Shown one piece after another: positions 1 through 6,813 of a DNA stretch of 11,789 nucleotides. The stretch is from an uncultured Bacteroidales bacterium (GTDB taxonomy: Bacteria > Bacteroidota > Bacteroidia > Bacteroidales > Paludibacteraceae). Each line of letters begins with the position of its first letter. The first letter of the stretch is position 1. The notes beneath the pieces are model-generated. The model had not been told where the DNA came from. It searched no databases and was given only the letters and a program-made list of their open reading frames with translations. Both the position numbers and the translations under genes were made by a program. Where the stretch lies: positions 1 to 11,789 of the forward strand of contig CALGCU010000102.1 of NCBI GenBank assembly GCA_937886455.1, in the 5' to 3' direction.

Positions 1-83
1 CCTCCAAAATCTTCTGCAACTTCCATATTGGTTTTTTCTTCCCAGTCGTGTTTACAAAATAATTGTTTAAAAAACTTTTTCAT
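1..83 (-). CDS. Small phage-type protein, 3' part cut by window edge
   Basis: The start codon is the ATG at 83-81, preceded by an A-rich leader containing AAAAAAGAAAAA, which is how Bacteroidetes genes usually begin. The visible 27 residues start MKKFFKQLFCKHDWEEKTN and the frame runs off the left edge. A short basic N-terminus followed by an F-C-K-H-D-W motif is familiar from very small phage and mobile-element proteins of Bacteroidetes that continue into a CxxC zinc-ribbon; that second half would lie outside the window, so the zinc-binding idea is inference. It is the last visible gene of a minus-strand cluster of three, starting 31 bases after the previous stop. Function unknown. Confidence 0.5.
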   Translation of the reverse strand, partial: MKKFFKQLFCKHDWEEKTNMEVAEDFG

Positions 84-97
84 ATTTTTTCTTTTTT

Positions 98-112
98 AAA
101 TAATAATTATTT
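98..112. repeat. AT-rich palindrome in intergenic spacer, copy 1
   Basis: AAATAAT-A-ATTATTT is a perfect 7-base inverted repeat around a single A. It lies in the 31-base gap between two minus-strand small genes and overlaps the A-rich ribosome-binding leader of the gene starting at 83. The whole spacer closely resembles the spacer at 304-335 (shared core AATAATTATTTTT and a CTTTT tract). It could be an operator, a weak hairpin in the transcript, or simply conserved AT-rich leader sequence. Confidence 0.5.
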
Positions 113-114
113 TT

Positions 115-303
115 TTAACAATGTTTCCTATTGTGGTCGTTACCAATCATACCGATTATTTCCAATGTTTCTCGATAGCCTCTCGCCACTCCAGCATACC
201 AATCTGCTACATCGTATTGCTTTTCATCGAAAGCACATTTTTCATTTTTTTCAGCGTTTTTAATTCGTTGTTTTACTAACGCTTTTGCTTCATCTTTTGT
301 CAT
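115..303 (-). CDS. Small hypothetical protein, phage-like cluster
   Basis: A 62-residue soluble, charged protein starting MTKDEAKALVKQRIKNAEKN and ending in a His/Asn/Arg/Lys/Cys-rich tail. The first two thirds look like a pair of amphipathic helices (regular Lys/Glu/Ala spacing), with no signal peptide, membrane segment or recognisable catalytic motif. The ATG at 303-301 follows an AAAAGAAAATACT leader, a plausible Bacteroidetes translation start. It sits 32 bases downstream of the gene at 336-596 and 31 bases upstream of the gene starting at 83, so the three are probably co-transcribed. The size, AT-richness and spacing suggest phage or mobile-element cargo. I do not recognise the family. 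Confidence 0.5.
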   Translation of the reverse strand: MTKDEAKALVKQRIKNAEKNEKCAFDEKQYDVADWYAGVARGYRETLEIIGMIGNDHNRKHC

Positions 304-314
304 AGTATTTTCTT

Positions 315-339
315 TTAATAAAATAATTATTTTTATTAA
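315..339. repeat. AT-rich imperfect palindrome in intergenic spacer, copy 2
   Basis: TTAATAAAATAA and TTATTTTTATTAA form an inverted repeat with one extra T; the core AAAATAATTATTTT (320-333) is a perfect 14-base palindrome. It lies at the 3' end of one small minus-strand gene (overlapping its TAA stop) and just before the leader of the next. The similarity to the spacer at 84-114 is evident by eye. Confidence 0.5.
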
Positions 340-596
340 TTTTGCTTTCCTTTATGAATAGTCCAAGTCACATTTTTATCAAAAAAATGGCTTTCACACT
401 CAAGTCTTAAATAATCTTCGCGTTCGTTTTTTTTCTCCCAACCTGCTGGAAGTATTTTCAGTCGTTCTTTTGCTCGTCTTTTCATGGCTTTTTGCGCTTC
501 GTCTAATGTTTGGAAAACATCGAAAGTATGCTCGCTTATAGAATCTCCGCGTGTTGCACAGAAACTTTTCATTTCAAGTATATAACAGTTTTTCAT
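336..596 (-). CDS. Small hypothetical protein, phage-like cluster
   Basis: An 86-residue protein starting MKNCYILEMKSFCATRGDSI. The layout resembles short phage-encoded proteins: an N-terminal segment that looks like a beta strand (about residues 3-12), a helical stretch rich in Ala, Lys and Arg around residues 31-47 (TLDEAQKAMKRRAKERL), then a charged segment and a C-terminal strand ending in TWTIHKGKQN. The pattern of a strand followed by DEAQKAM and a long helix is common in small proteins that log a parameter from the cell, but no function can be assigned. The leader AAAAATAAAAAAATAAAGAACA precedes the ATG at 596-594. It is the first visible gene of the minus-strand cluster. No TAnnTTTG promoter was found upstream of it. 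Confidence 0.5.
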   Translation of the reverse strand: MKNCYILEMKSFCATRGDSISEHTFDVFQTLDEAQKAMKRRAKERLKILPAGWEKKNEREDYLRLECESHFFDKNVTWTIHKGKQN

Positions 597-697
597 TGTT
601 CTTTATTTTTTTATTTTTGTTTTATTAGGACTGACAATGATATTTTATTAGATGTTGGAGTGTTTTTTTTAGTGGTATTAGGGCGTGGAGCAGCGGG

Positions 698-826
698 ATG
701 CGAGCCGGAGTGATTGGACAAATCGGTTTGGGTGGAAGACTGTTGGAGTGGAAGGATTGTGGAAATTATGCGATGAGTGTTACAATAGCAGGAGATAGGG
801 TGGATGTGTGTGAAAAGATGTTTTGA
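698..826 (+). CDS. Possible small ORF or gene remnant, 42 residues
   Basis: An open frame from ATG 698 to TGA 826 encodes 42 residues starting MRAGVIGQIGLGGRLLEWKD and ending VDVCEKMF. The frame is open further upstream, back to a stop at 638-640, so this could also be the tail of a longer, now broken, gene. The G-rich third positions resemble the codon use of the neighbouring chromosomal genes rather than the AT-rich cluster on its left. GGAGCAGCGGG precedes the ATG but is not a clear ribosome-binding site. No family is recognised; it may be chance. Confidence 0.2.
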   Translation: MRAGVIGQIGLGGRLLEWKDCGNYAMSVTIAGDRVDVCEKMF

Positions 827-852
827 AGCACAGTTTTTTCGTGGGCATATCA

Positions 853-884
853 CTTGTTTATCTCCCGTAATGGTATTATATTTG
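853..884 (+). promoter_or_regulatory. Bacteroidetes-type promoter for the pepP unit
   Basis: CTTG at 853-856, a 20-base spacer, then TATATTTG at 877-884, matching the Bacteroidetes -7 consensus TAnnTTTG and a TTG-type -33 element. It would give a 5' leader of about 40-45 bases before the ATG at 935. The same box-20-box spacing recurs at two other gene starts in this window. Confidence 0.7.
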
Positions 885-934
885 CATAGATAAAGAAATG
901 ATGTAAGAATAATCGTAATTTAATTATACAAGCT

Positions 935-2710
935 ATGAAAACAATCGAAAAAATCACCTCTTTGAGGGCGCAGATGCGTAAGTATTCTCTGGCAGCGTAT
1001 ATTGTGCCGGGAACTGACCCTCATGCGAGTGAATATGTTACCGAGCATTGGAGAGAACGTATGTGGATATCCGGGTTTACGGGATCGGCAGGGACTGCTG
1101 TTGTGACTTTGGATAAGGGGGGATTGTGGACTGATTCACGTTATTTTCTTCAGGCAGAGATACAACTGAAAGATTCCGGTTTAAGCCTGATGAAAGAGGG
1201 ACTTGCAGATACTCCCAGTATAGCAGAATGGCTCAAGCAACAACTGAAGCCGGGTGCTAATGTGGGTGTGAATCCGGAGATGTTCTCAAACAATGGTTAT
1301 GTGGCTTTGCAAAATGAGTTGCAAGAAGCGGACATTCACTTGATGCCTGTGGACTTGATTCAGCCGATATGGGTGGAACGTCCTGCACTTCCTACTACTC
1401 CTTTCTATGTTATGGACTTGAAATATACCGGCAAATCGGTGACTGAGAAGTTGACAGAATTGAGACGTGAGATGAAACATCGACATGCAGATGTGTATGT
1501 GATTTCATCTTTGGACGAGATAGCCTGGTTGTTTAACATTCGCGGAACAGATGTGGATTATAATCCGTTGGTGATAGCCTATGCTATAGTTACTCAGGGT
1601 GATGCAACCTTGTTTGTTATGCCTGAAAAACTGACAGCAGAGACTATGAAGTATTTGGTGAACAATAAAGTGGCTGTGGCTGATTATGAATGTATCATCA
1701 ATGCTGTGAAGAAAATCGACGCGAATGATGCTGTGCTTTATGATGGTGCAAAACTGAACAGAGCTTTGTGGAATGCTATTCCGAAAGGATGTAAGAAGGT
1801 GGAATGTGCATCGTTGGTGGCACAGCTTAAGTCTCTGAAGAATGAAGTGGAGTTAGAAGGTACGCGTAAGGCTATGAAGCAAGACGGCAAGGCTTTGGTG
1901 CGTTTCTTTATGTGGTTGGAAGAAAATGTGGGTAAACAAAACCTCAGTGAGTATGACCTTATGATGCGCTTGAAGGAGTGTAGAGCAGAGGGAGATAACT
2001 TTATGGGTGAAAGTTTTGGTACGATTGCCGGATATAATGCTAATGGAGCCATTGTGCATTACTCTGCCGATGAACATAATTGTGCAATGGTGGAAAAACA
2101 AGGTATGTTGTTGCTTGATTCCGGCGGACAATACATGGATGGAACAACGGATATTACACGTACAGTTACTTTGGGTGAGCCTACTGAGCAACAAAAGGTG
2201 GACTACACATTGGTGTTGAAAGGACATATAGCCTTGGCATGTGCTAAATTCCCAGAGGGTACACGTGGAGTGCAGTTGGATGTATTGGCACGTCAATTCT
2301 TGTGGCAAAATGGTTTGTCATACGGTCACGGAACAGGTCATGGAGTGGGTCATTTCCTTTGTGTGCACGAAGGTCCACAAAATATTCGCACAGACTTAAA
2401 TCCGACTCCTCTGCAAGTAGGTATGCTTTTGTCGGACGAACCCGGTGTGTATAGAGCGGGCGAGTATGGCATACGTATAGAGAACTTAGTGGCTGTGAAA
2501 CAAGGAGAACGTACTCCGTTTGCCAATTTCTTGGAGTTTGAAACACTTACTCTTTATCCCTATGACCAAAAGTTGATTCAATGGGACTTGCTTTCTAAAG
2601 ATGAGGTAGATTGGATTAATGCTTATCATCAAAAAGTGGAAGACGAACTGACACCTTTGCTTAATGATGAAGAAACAGCATGGTTGAAGGAAAAGTGTAA
2701 GCAACATTGA
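935..2710 (+). CDS. pepP: Xaa-Pro aminopeptidase (M24B family)
   Basis: This enzyme removes an N-terminal residue that precedes proline, a bond most aminopeptidases cannot cut, and so helps recycle proline-containing peptides. The 591 residues match the long, three-domain form found in Bacteroidales (similar in layout to cytosolic XPNPEP1): two creatinase-like N-terminal domains (about 7-150 and 160-300) and a C-terminal pita-bread catalytic domain (about 305-525) followed by a short tail. All five dinuclear-metal ligands are visible: D395 (LLLDSGG), D406 (GTTDITRT), H469 (GHGTGHGVGH), E502 (SDEPGVY) and E516 (GIRIEN); H478 in VHEGP is the usual second active-site histidine. There is no signal peptide, so it should be cytosolic. 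It begins about 50 bases after a good promoter and its stop overlaps the start of the next gene by 4 bases, indicating translational coupling. Confidence 0.95.
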   Translation: MKTIEKITSLRAQMRKYSLAAYIVPGTDPHASEYVTEHWRERMWISGFTGSAGTAVVTLDKGGLWTDSRYFLQAEIQLKDSGLSLMKEGLADTPSIAEWLKQQLKPGANVGVNPEMFSNNGYVALQNELQEADIHLMPVDLIQPIWVERPALPTTPFYVMDLKYTGKSVTEKLTELRREMKHRHADVYVISSLDEIAWLFNIRGTDVDYNPLVIAYAIVTQGDATLFVMPEKLTAETMKYLVNNKVAVADYECIINAVKKIDANDAVLYDGAKLNRALWNAIPKGCKKVECASLVAQLKSLKNEVELEGTRKAMKQDGKALVRFFMWLEENVGKQNLSEYDLMMRLKECRAEGDNFMGESFGTIAGYNANGAIVHYSADEHNCAMVEKQGMLLLDSGGQYMDGTTDITRTVTLGEPTEQQKVDYTLVLKGHIALACAKFPEGTRGVQLDVLARQFLWQNGLSYGHGTGHGVGHFLCVHEGPQNIRTDLNPTPLQVGMLLSDEPGVYRAGEYGIRIENLVAVKQGERTPFANFLEFETLTLYPYDQKLIQWDLLSKDEVDWINAYHQKVEDELTPLLNDEETAWLKEKCKQH

Positions 2711-3159
2711 TACAGTTGAGCAGACATATCGTATTGTTTTTCCTATTGGTGTTGGGATTGACGTCGTGTGAGAATTATGTGTCGTCTATTCCAGATATGC
2801 CGGTGCACTTGCAGCTTAATCTCTTGACAGAATATCCACACTTGAAGAATAATCCCAATCAGTGTGTGATATTTGATAAGCCACGTTTGGCGTCCGACCG
2901 TATAGGATATGGAGGAGTGTTGGTGTATAGTGATTTCTATGGAGAATTTCATGCTTTTGACTTGGCGTGTCCCTATGAGGCTCAGACCTCGGTGAAGGTG
3001 CGTCCGGACAGTGTGGGGAATGTGATATGTCCGAAGTGTGGAGAAGTGTATGACATTTCTTTGGGTGTGGGTATGCCTACCAAGGGTATTTGTCGCGAAC
3101 CATTGAAACGCTATGTTGTGAGAGAAGTGAACAATATACTTTATGTGAGTCTGCGATAA
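2707..3159 (+). CDS. Rieske-like lipoprotein with altered metal ligands
   Basis: A 150-residue protein with an N-terminal hydrophobic stretch and lipobox LTSC (Cys21), so it is predicted to be lipid-anchored in the envelope. The rest resembles the Rieske [2Fe-2S] fold: a beta-rich domain with VLVYSDFYGEFHAFDLACPY, then VICPKCGEVYD, then a typical end, LKRYVVREVNNILYVS. A canonical Rieske site is C-x-H ... C-x2-H. Here the first histidine position is Tyr90 (C88-P-Y90) and the second is Cys111 (C108-P-K-C111), leaving three or four cysteines (88, 108, 111 and possibly 129) and no ligand histidine. It may bind zinc or an all-Cys cluster, or no metal. The start is a TTG whose last two bases overlap the pepP stop (TTGA); a second in-frame TTG lies 9 bases on. 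Co-transcription with pepP is likely. Confidence 0.8.
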   Translation: MIQLSRHIVLFFLLVLGLTSCENYVSSIPDMPVHLQLNLLTEYPHLKNNPNQCVIFDKPRLASDRIGYGGVLVYSDFYGEFHAFDLACPYEAQTSVKVRPDSVGNVICPKCGEVYDISLGVGMPTKGICREPLKRYVVREVNNILYVSLR

Positions 3160-3163
3160 GTTT

Positions 3164-3195
3164 CTTGGGAGAATGGACACTTTATTGTAAATTTG
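3164..3195 (+). promoter_or_regulatory. Bacteroidetes-type promoter for the dcp unit
   Basis: CTTG at 3164-3167, a 20-base spacer, then TAAATTTG at 3188-3195, an exact fit to TAnnTTTG. It begins 5 bases after the stop of the Rieske-like gene, so the peptidase and the two membrane-protein genes after it can be transcribed independently of pepP. The leader to the ATG at 3284 would be about 80 bases. Confidence 0.7.
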
Positions 3196-3283
3196 CGCTG
3201 TAAATAACTATAGGTAACTTCTATAAACCGAATATTTTAGAAAAATGATTTATAAAAGAATATCCTTAAATAATTACTATCAT

Positions 3284-5392
3284 ATGAAAAAGAATACATT
3301 TATTATTGTGGTGCTGTGTGCGCTATTAACTGCATGTCAAATGGAAAAGAATCCTTTTTTTGAAACATATAATACTCCGTATGGAGTGCCTCCTTTTGAT
3401 CAAATAAAGGTGGAACATTATATGCCGGCCTTTTTGGAAGGTATTGAACGCCAGAAAGCTGAAATTGATGCTATTGTTGCCAATGAAGAAGCTCCGAGTT
3501 TTGAGAATACTATTGAAGCATTGGATGCAAGTGGAGAATTGCTATCAAAAGTAAGTTATGTGTTCTTTAATGTTCACATGGCAGATGGCAATGACGAAAT
3601 GAATAAAATAGCCGAAGAAGTCTCTCCTCTTTTGTCGGAAAGTTCAGACTATGTGATGTTGAATGAAGGGCTGTTTGCTCGCGTAAAGGCAGTGTATGAA
3701 CAAAAGGACGAATTGCAATTAACTGCAGAACAAAGCAAGTTGTTGGAAGAAACTTACAAGGATTTTGTACGTGGAGGTGCAAATCTTACTCCGGAACAAA
3801 AAGAAAAACTGAGCCAAATCAATAAGGAACTCAGTTTAGCGGAGTTGCAATTCAGCAAAAACGTTTTGGACGAAACCAATTCTTATCAGAAGTGGGTGGA
3901 AACAGAAGAAGAGTTGGCCGGTCTTCCGGAGAGCGTGTGTCAGGCAGCAGCAGAAGCAGCCAGTGCTGCAGGTCAAGAAGGTAAGTGGCTTTTCACTACA
4001 CAAAAAGCAAGTTTTCTTCCGGTGTTGCAATATGGCGACAACCGTGCTTTGCGTGAAGAATTGCTTATGGCTTATGTGACACGTGCTAATCATGACGACC
4101 AATTTGATAATAAGTCAGTGATTAATAAAATCATGAAACTGAGAGTGGAAAGAGCCCGTCTTTTTGGTTTTGACACTCCGGCTGCCTTTATTTTGGATGA
4201 CACGATGGCGAAAACACCTCAAGCAGTGTATGATTTCTTGGCTACAGTGTGGGAACCATCATTAGCTCAAGCGAAGAAAGAAGCAGCTGCATTGCAACAA
4301 TTGATGGATGAAGAACAAAAGGGAGAAAAACTGCAATCTTGGGACTGGTGGTATTATGCAGAAAAACTCAGAAAAGCCCAATATGACCTTGATGAAGAAG
4401 AACTCAAGGGATACTTTAAATTGGAAAATGTGCGTCAAGGTGCATTTGACCTGGCACACAAACTATGGGGCTTAAACTTCAAACAATTAGAAGATATGCC
4501 GGTGTATAATCCGGAAGTAGAAGTGTTTGAAGTGACAGATGCAGACGGCTCTTTGATAGGTGTTTTATATACCGATTATTTTCCACGAGCAGGAAAACGT
4601 GCCGGAGCATGGATGAACGAGATAGCCCCTCAATATATTCGTGATGGCGTGAACCATCGTCCGGTGATTATCAATGTGGGTAATTTTACTAAACCAACCG
4701 CAGATAAACCGTCATTGTTGACTATGGATGAAGTAGAAACTCTCTTCCATGAGTTTGGACATGCCTTACACGGCCTTTTGAGTCAATGTACCTATAAGGG
4801 GTTGTCAGGAACCAATGTGGCTCGTGATTTTGTGGAATTACCCTCACAGTTGATGGAAAACTGGTGTTATGAACCAGAAGTGATGAAGACATACGCTTAT
4901 CACTATCAAACCGGAGAAGTGATTTCAGATGAATTGATTCAAAAGATTCAGAATGCAAGCAAATTTAATCAAGGATTTGTGATGACAGAACTTTTGTCGG
5001 CTTCTTTGTTGGATATGGACTATCATTCCATCTCTGATACAGCCGATATAGATGTGAATGCATTTGAAACAACATCTTTGAATAGAATCGGCTTGATTCC
5101 GGAAATTATAGTTCGCTATCGCAGTACCTACTTTAATCACATATTTACAACAGGTTATTCTGCCGGGTATTATAGTTATACATGGGCTGCTGTATTAGAC
5201 TCTGATGCTTTCCAGGCCTTTAAAGAAACCGGTGATATCTACAACCAAGAAGTGGCTAAAGCTTATAGAACCAATATCTTGGAACGTGGGGGAACTGAAG
5301 ATCCGATGAAACTGTATCATGCATTCCGTGGCAAGGAACCAAATCCTGACTATTTGTTGATAAAGAGAGGCTTTAAAACAGCAGAGGAGTAA
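3284..5392 (+). CDS. dcp: Lipid-anchored peptidyl-dipeptidase, M3 family (Dcp-like)
   Basis: A zinc peptidase that, in this family, removes dipeptides from the C-terminus of oligopeptides. The sequence follows E. coli Dcp closely along its length (N-terminal YxTPYGxPPFDxI, the AGQEGKWLF region, GTNVARDFVELPSQ, TGYSAGYYSYTW near the end). Zinc site: H489-E-F-G-H493 with E518 as third ligand, E490 catalytic; the C-terminal His/Tyr substrate-binding region (YRSTYFNHIF, GYSAGYYSY) is intact. Unlike cytosolic E. coli Dcp it starts with a signal peptide ending in LLTAC (Cys18), so it is a predicted lipoprotein acting in the envelope. I chose the ATG at 3284 because MKKNTFIIVVL is a proper signal start; the frame is open to an ATG at 3245, which would put 13 hydrophilic residues before it. 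The length of 702 residues is normal. The next gene starts 13 bases later. Confidence 0.93.
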   Translation: MKKNTFIIVVLCALLTACQMEKNPFFETYNTPYGVPPFDQIKVEHYMPAFLEGIERQKAEIDAIVANEEAPSFENTIEALDASGELLSKVSYVFFNVHMADGNDEMNKIAEEVSPLLSESSDYVMLNEGLFARVKAVYEQKDELQLTAEQSKLLEETYKDFVRGGANLTPEQKEKLSQINKELSLAELQFSKNVLDETNSYQKWVETEEELAGLPESVCQAAAEAASAAGQEGKWLFTTQKASFLPVLQYGDNRALREELLMAYVTRANHDDQFDNKSVINKIMKLRVERARLFGFDTPAAFILDDTMAKTPQAVYDFLATVWEPSLAQAKKEAAALQQLMDEEQKGEKLQSWDWWYYAEKLRKAQYDLDEEELKGYFKLENVRQGAFDLAHKLWGLNFKQLEDMPVYNPEVEVFEVTDADGSLIGVLYTDYFPRAGKRAGAWMNEIAPQYIRDGVNHRPVIINVGNFTKPTADKPSLLTMDEVETLFHEFGHALHGLLSQCTYKGLSGTNVARDFVELPSQLMENWCYEPEVMKTYAYHYQTGEVISDELIQKIQNASKFNQGFVMTELLSASLLDMDYHSISDTADIDVNAFETTSLNRIGLIPEIIVRYRSTYFNHIFTTGYSAGYYSYTWAAVLDSDAFQAFKETGDIYNQEVAKAYRTNILERGGTEDPMKLYHAFRGKEPNPDYLLIKRGFKTAEE

Positions 5393-5405
5393 GCAATAGC
5401 ACTAC

Positions 5406-6359
5406 GTGAAGAAAAGTACAGAACACATAACCAAACCATCCATTCCCACCAGCATTTTGATGTTGGTGGGGTGTTTGCTTTTATGGTTACCTGATTTGTT
5501 TTCGCCAACCACTGATGTGTTGTGGGGAGAGATGGTGGTTTCATCAGTTGTGATTAAATCTGTCTGTTTCCTTTTGACTGTGACATCCGGGTGGGTTTTG
5601 TCGTTGCTATTCTTCAAGTTGTATATTACTCGTACATTTGGTGTTTTTACTGCATTTGTTTATGTGTTCACAGTGTCGTGCATACCTATGTTTCATGAAG
5701 ATGTGGAGGCTCATGTATGTGTGTTGCTCTATCTTTGTTTTATGTCGTCATTGATGGGCATGTATAAAAATCCTCATGCTGTGAGGCATGCCTACAATTC
5801 CGGTATGTTGTTGGCTGTGCTTTCATTGCTTCATAATGCTTTCATGTGGCTATTCCCGATTTGGATATTAGGACTGATTTTGCAACGCGCATGGTCATTG
5901 CGTTCGTTCTTAGCATCCGTATTAGGGATACTTACTACGTGTGTATTGACGGCTTGGGTGTGTTATTTTGGGAAGATAGATATTCGGGAGTTGTGGACTT
6001 CATGGAGTATATATCAATGGCCATCCGATTATGTGGTTTTATGTGAATGGTTGGTGTGTGGTGTGTTCTTTTTGTGGTGTGTCGTGTTGCTTTATATGCG
6101 GGTGTTTGATTACTCCATTAAAAGCCGTATGGTGATGAATGTTATGTTGTTGTTGGCTGTGGCGTTTTTTGCTTTATCATTGCTGACCGGGATTCATACA
6201 GTGTTTGTGGGATGTAGTGTTGCTACGTGTTTGATGTTCATTGTACAACTTGCACATTCTCAATACTCAGCACGTTTTATTTGGGTAAATCTTACGGTGT
6301 ATGGTTTGCTACTTGCAGTGATTTATATATGTGGCTTATCTGGATATGGAATGGCTTGA
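5406..6359 (+). CDS. Polytopic inner-membrane protein of unknown function
   Basis: A 317-residue protein with about nine or ten hydrophobic segments (roughly residues 14-32, 46-70, 77-96, 103-118, 132-158, 166-186, 209-230, 242-260, 264-284 and 291-310) and short loops. It is rich in Trp and Cys. The motif LILQRAWSLRSFLASVLG around 157-174, followed by a hydrophobic stretch, recalls uncharacterised Bacteroidetes membrane proteins of the DUF6427 type, but this is from memory and weak. The start is GTG at 5406 (MKKSTEHITK); an alternative start is the ATG at 5460, just after a strong hairpin (5445-5470), which would drop a hydrophilic N-terminus of 18 residues. It lies 13 bases after the M3 peptidase stop and overlaps the YqaA-type gene, so it probably belongs to the same transcript. 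Confidence 0.75.
   Translation: MKKSTEHITKPSIPTSILMLVGCLLLWLPDLFSPTTDVLWGEMVVSSVVIKSVCFLLTVTSGWVLSLLFFKLYITRTFGVFTAFVYVFTVSCIPMFHEDVEAHVCVLLYLCFMSSLMGMYKNPHAVRHAYNSGMLLAVLSLLHNAFMWLFPIWILGLILQRAWSLRSFLASVLGILTTCVLTAWVCYFGKIDIRELWTSWSIYQWPSDYVVLCEWLVCGVFFLWCVVLLYMRVFDYSIKSRMVMNVMLLLAVAFFALSLLTGIHTVFVGCSVATCLMFIVQLAHSQYSARFIWVNLTVYGLLLAVIYICGLSGYGMA
5445..5470 (+). other. Strong RNA hairpin near the start of the membrane-protein gene
   Basis: CCCACCAGCAT (5445-5455) pairs with ATGTTGGTGGG (5460-5470) across a TTTG loop: an 11-base stem with a single G-U pair. It lies 37-65 bases into the coding frame that begins at GTG 5406 and 53 bases after the dcp stop. No T-run follows directly (GTGTTTGCTTTT), so it is not a standard terminator. 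It could limit read-through or protect the dcp 3' end after processing, or affect translation of the downstream gene. Confidence 0.5.
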
Positions 6360-6789
6360 GGGACTAGGATATATGGGACTTTTTATTGCGGCTTTTTTGG
6401 CTGCAACTGTTTTGCCCTTTAGTTCAGAAGTTACTTTTTCAGCCTTGGTGTTTTCTGGTTTAGACCCTTGGATGTGTGTCTATGTGGCTACTGTTGGGAA
6501 TTGGTTGGGAGGTTTGACCTGTTATTGGGTTGGTCATTTAGGTAAGATGGAGTGGGTTGAACGCTATTTGCGTATCAAGCCTGAGAAGGTGGAGCGTTTT
6601 TCATCAACTATTCGCAAGTATGGCGATTGGGTGGCGTTTTTCTCATTCTTGCCCGGGGTGGGAGATATTATAGCAGTTGCAGCCGGATTTTTTCGTTGTC
6701 GTTTGTGGATAGTGGCTGTCTGCATGTTGATAGGTAAATTTGTTCGTTATTTGTTGTGGATGTATTTTCAAGGGCTTCTATTTAGTTAA
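6346..6789 (+). CDS. yqaA: YqaA-type DedA-superfamily membrane protein
   Basis: This is a small VTT/SNARE-associated-type membrane protein. It matches E. coli YqaA in order and spacing: LAATVLPFSSEV (residues 19-29, with the conserved acidic E28), GNWLGGLTCYWVG (51-63), then KYGDWVAFFSFLPGVGDIIAV (91-111, with D107) and a final transmembrane helix. The glutamate and aspartate are in the positions conserved in the DedA superfamily, whose characterised members are linked to lipid (undecaprenyl phosphate) transport across the membrane; the specific role of YqaA is not established. I chose the ATG at 6346 (MEWLEGLGYMGLF), as in relatives; a GTG at 6331 is in frame 15 bases upstream. It overlaps the previous gene by 14 bases, indicating translational coupling. 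Confidence 0.85.
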   Translation: MEWLEGLGYMGLFIAAFLAATVLPFSSEVTFSALVFSGLDPWMCVYVATVGNWLGGLTCYWVGHLGKMEWVERYLRIKPEKVERFSSTIRKYGDWVAFFSFLPGVGDIIAVAAGFFRCRLWIVAVCMLIGKFVRYLLWMYFQGLLFS

Positions 6790-6813
6790 TAAATCCTTAA
6801 ACTCCCGTGAATG

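Larger units (their letters stand above)
597..934. other. Intergenic junction region between phage-like cluster and chromosomal genes
   Basis: This 338-base stretch holds no confidently called gene. Its first ~40 bases are the AT-rich leader of the minus-strand cluster. From about 641 it becomes G-rich on the + strand (24 G versus 7 C in 661-720, against 6 G versus 16 C in 1-60), which matches the rest of the window. A 9-base direct repeat TTTTATTAG occurs at 620-628 and 643-651. The right end (853-884) is the promoter for the aminopeptidase gene. The middle contains an open frame (see 698-826) that may be a remnant. Confidence 0.6.

Noticed and set aside
620..651. 9-base direct repeat TTTTATTAG as a possible attachment or target-site duplication
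   Set aside because: Too short and AT-rich to be distinguished from chance, both copies lie on the same side of the putative junction, and no integrase is visible.
510..713. 67-residue plus-strand frame across the left junction
   Set aside because: Its first half is the antisense of the 336-596 gene and it has no ribosome-binding context.
611..853. 80-residue minus-strand frame (Thr/Ser/His-rich)
   Set aside because: No start context, odd composition, no recognisable domain; overlaps a G-rich region whose reverse strand gives many Thr/Pro codons by chance.
1853..2308. 151-residue minus-strand frame within pepP
   Set aside because: Lies opposite conserved catalytic motifs of the aminopeptidase; composition is that of a shadow frame.
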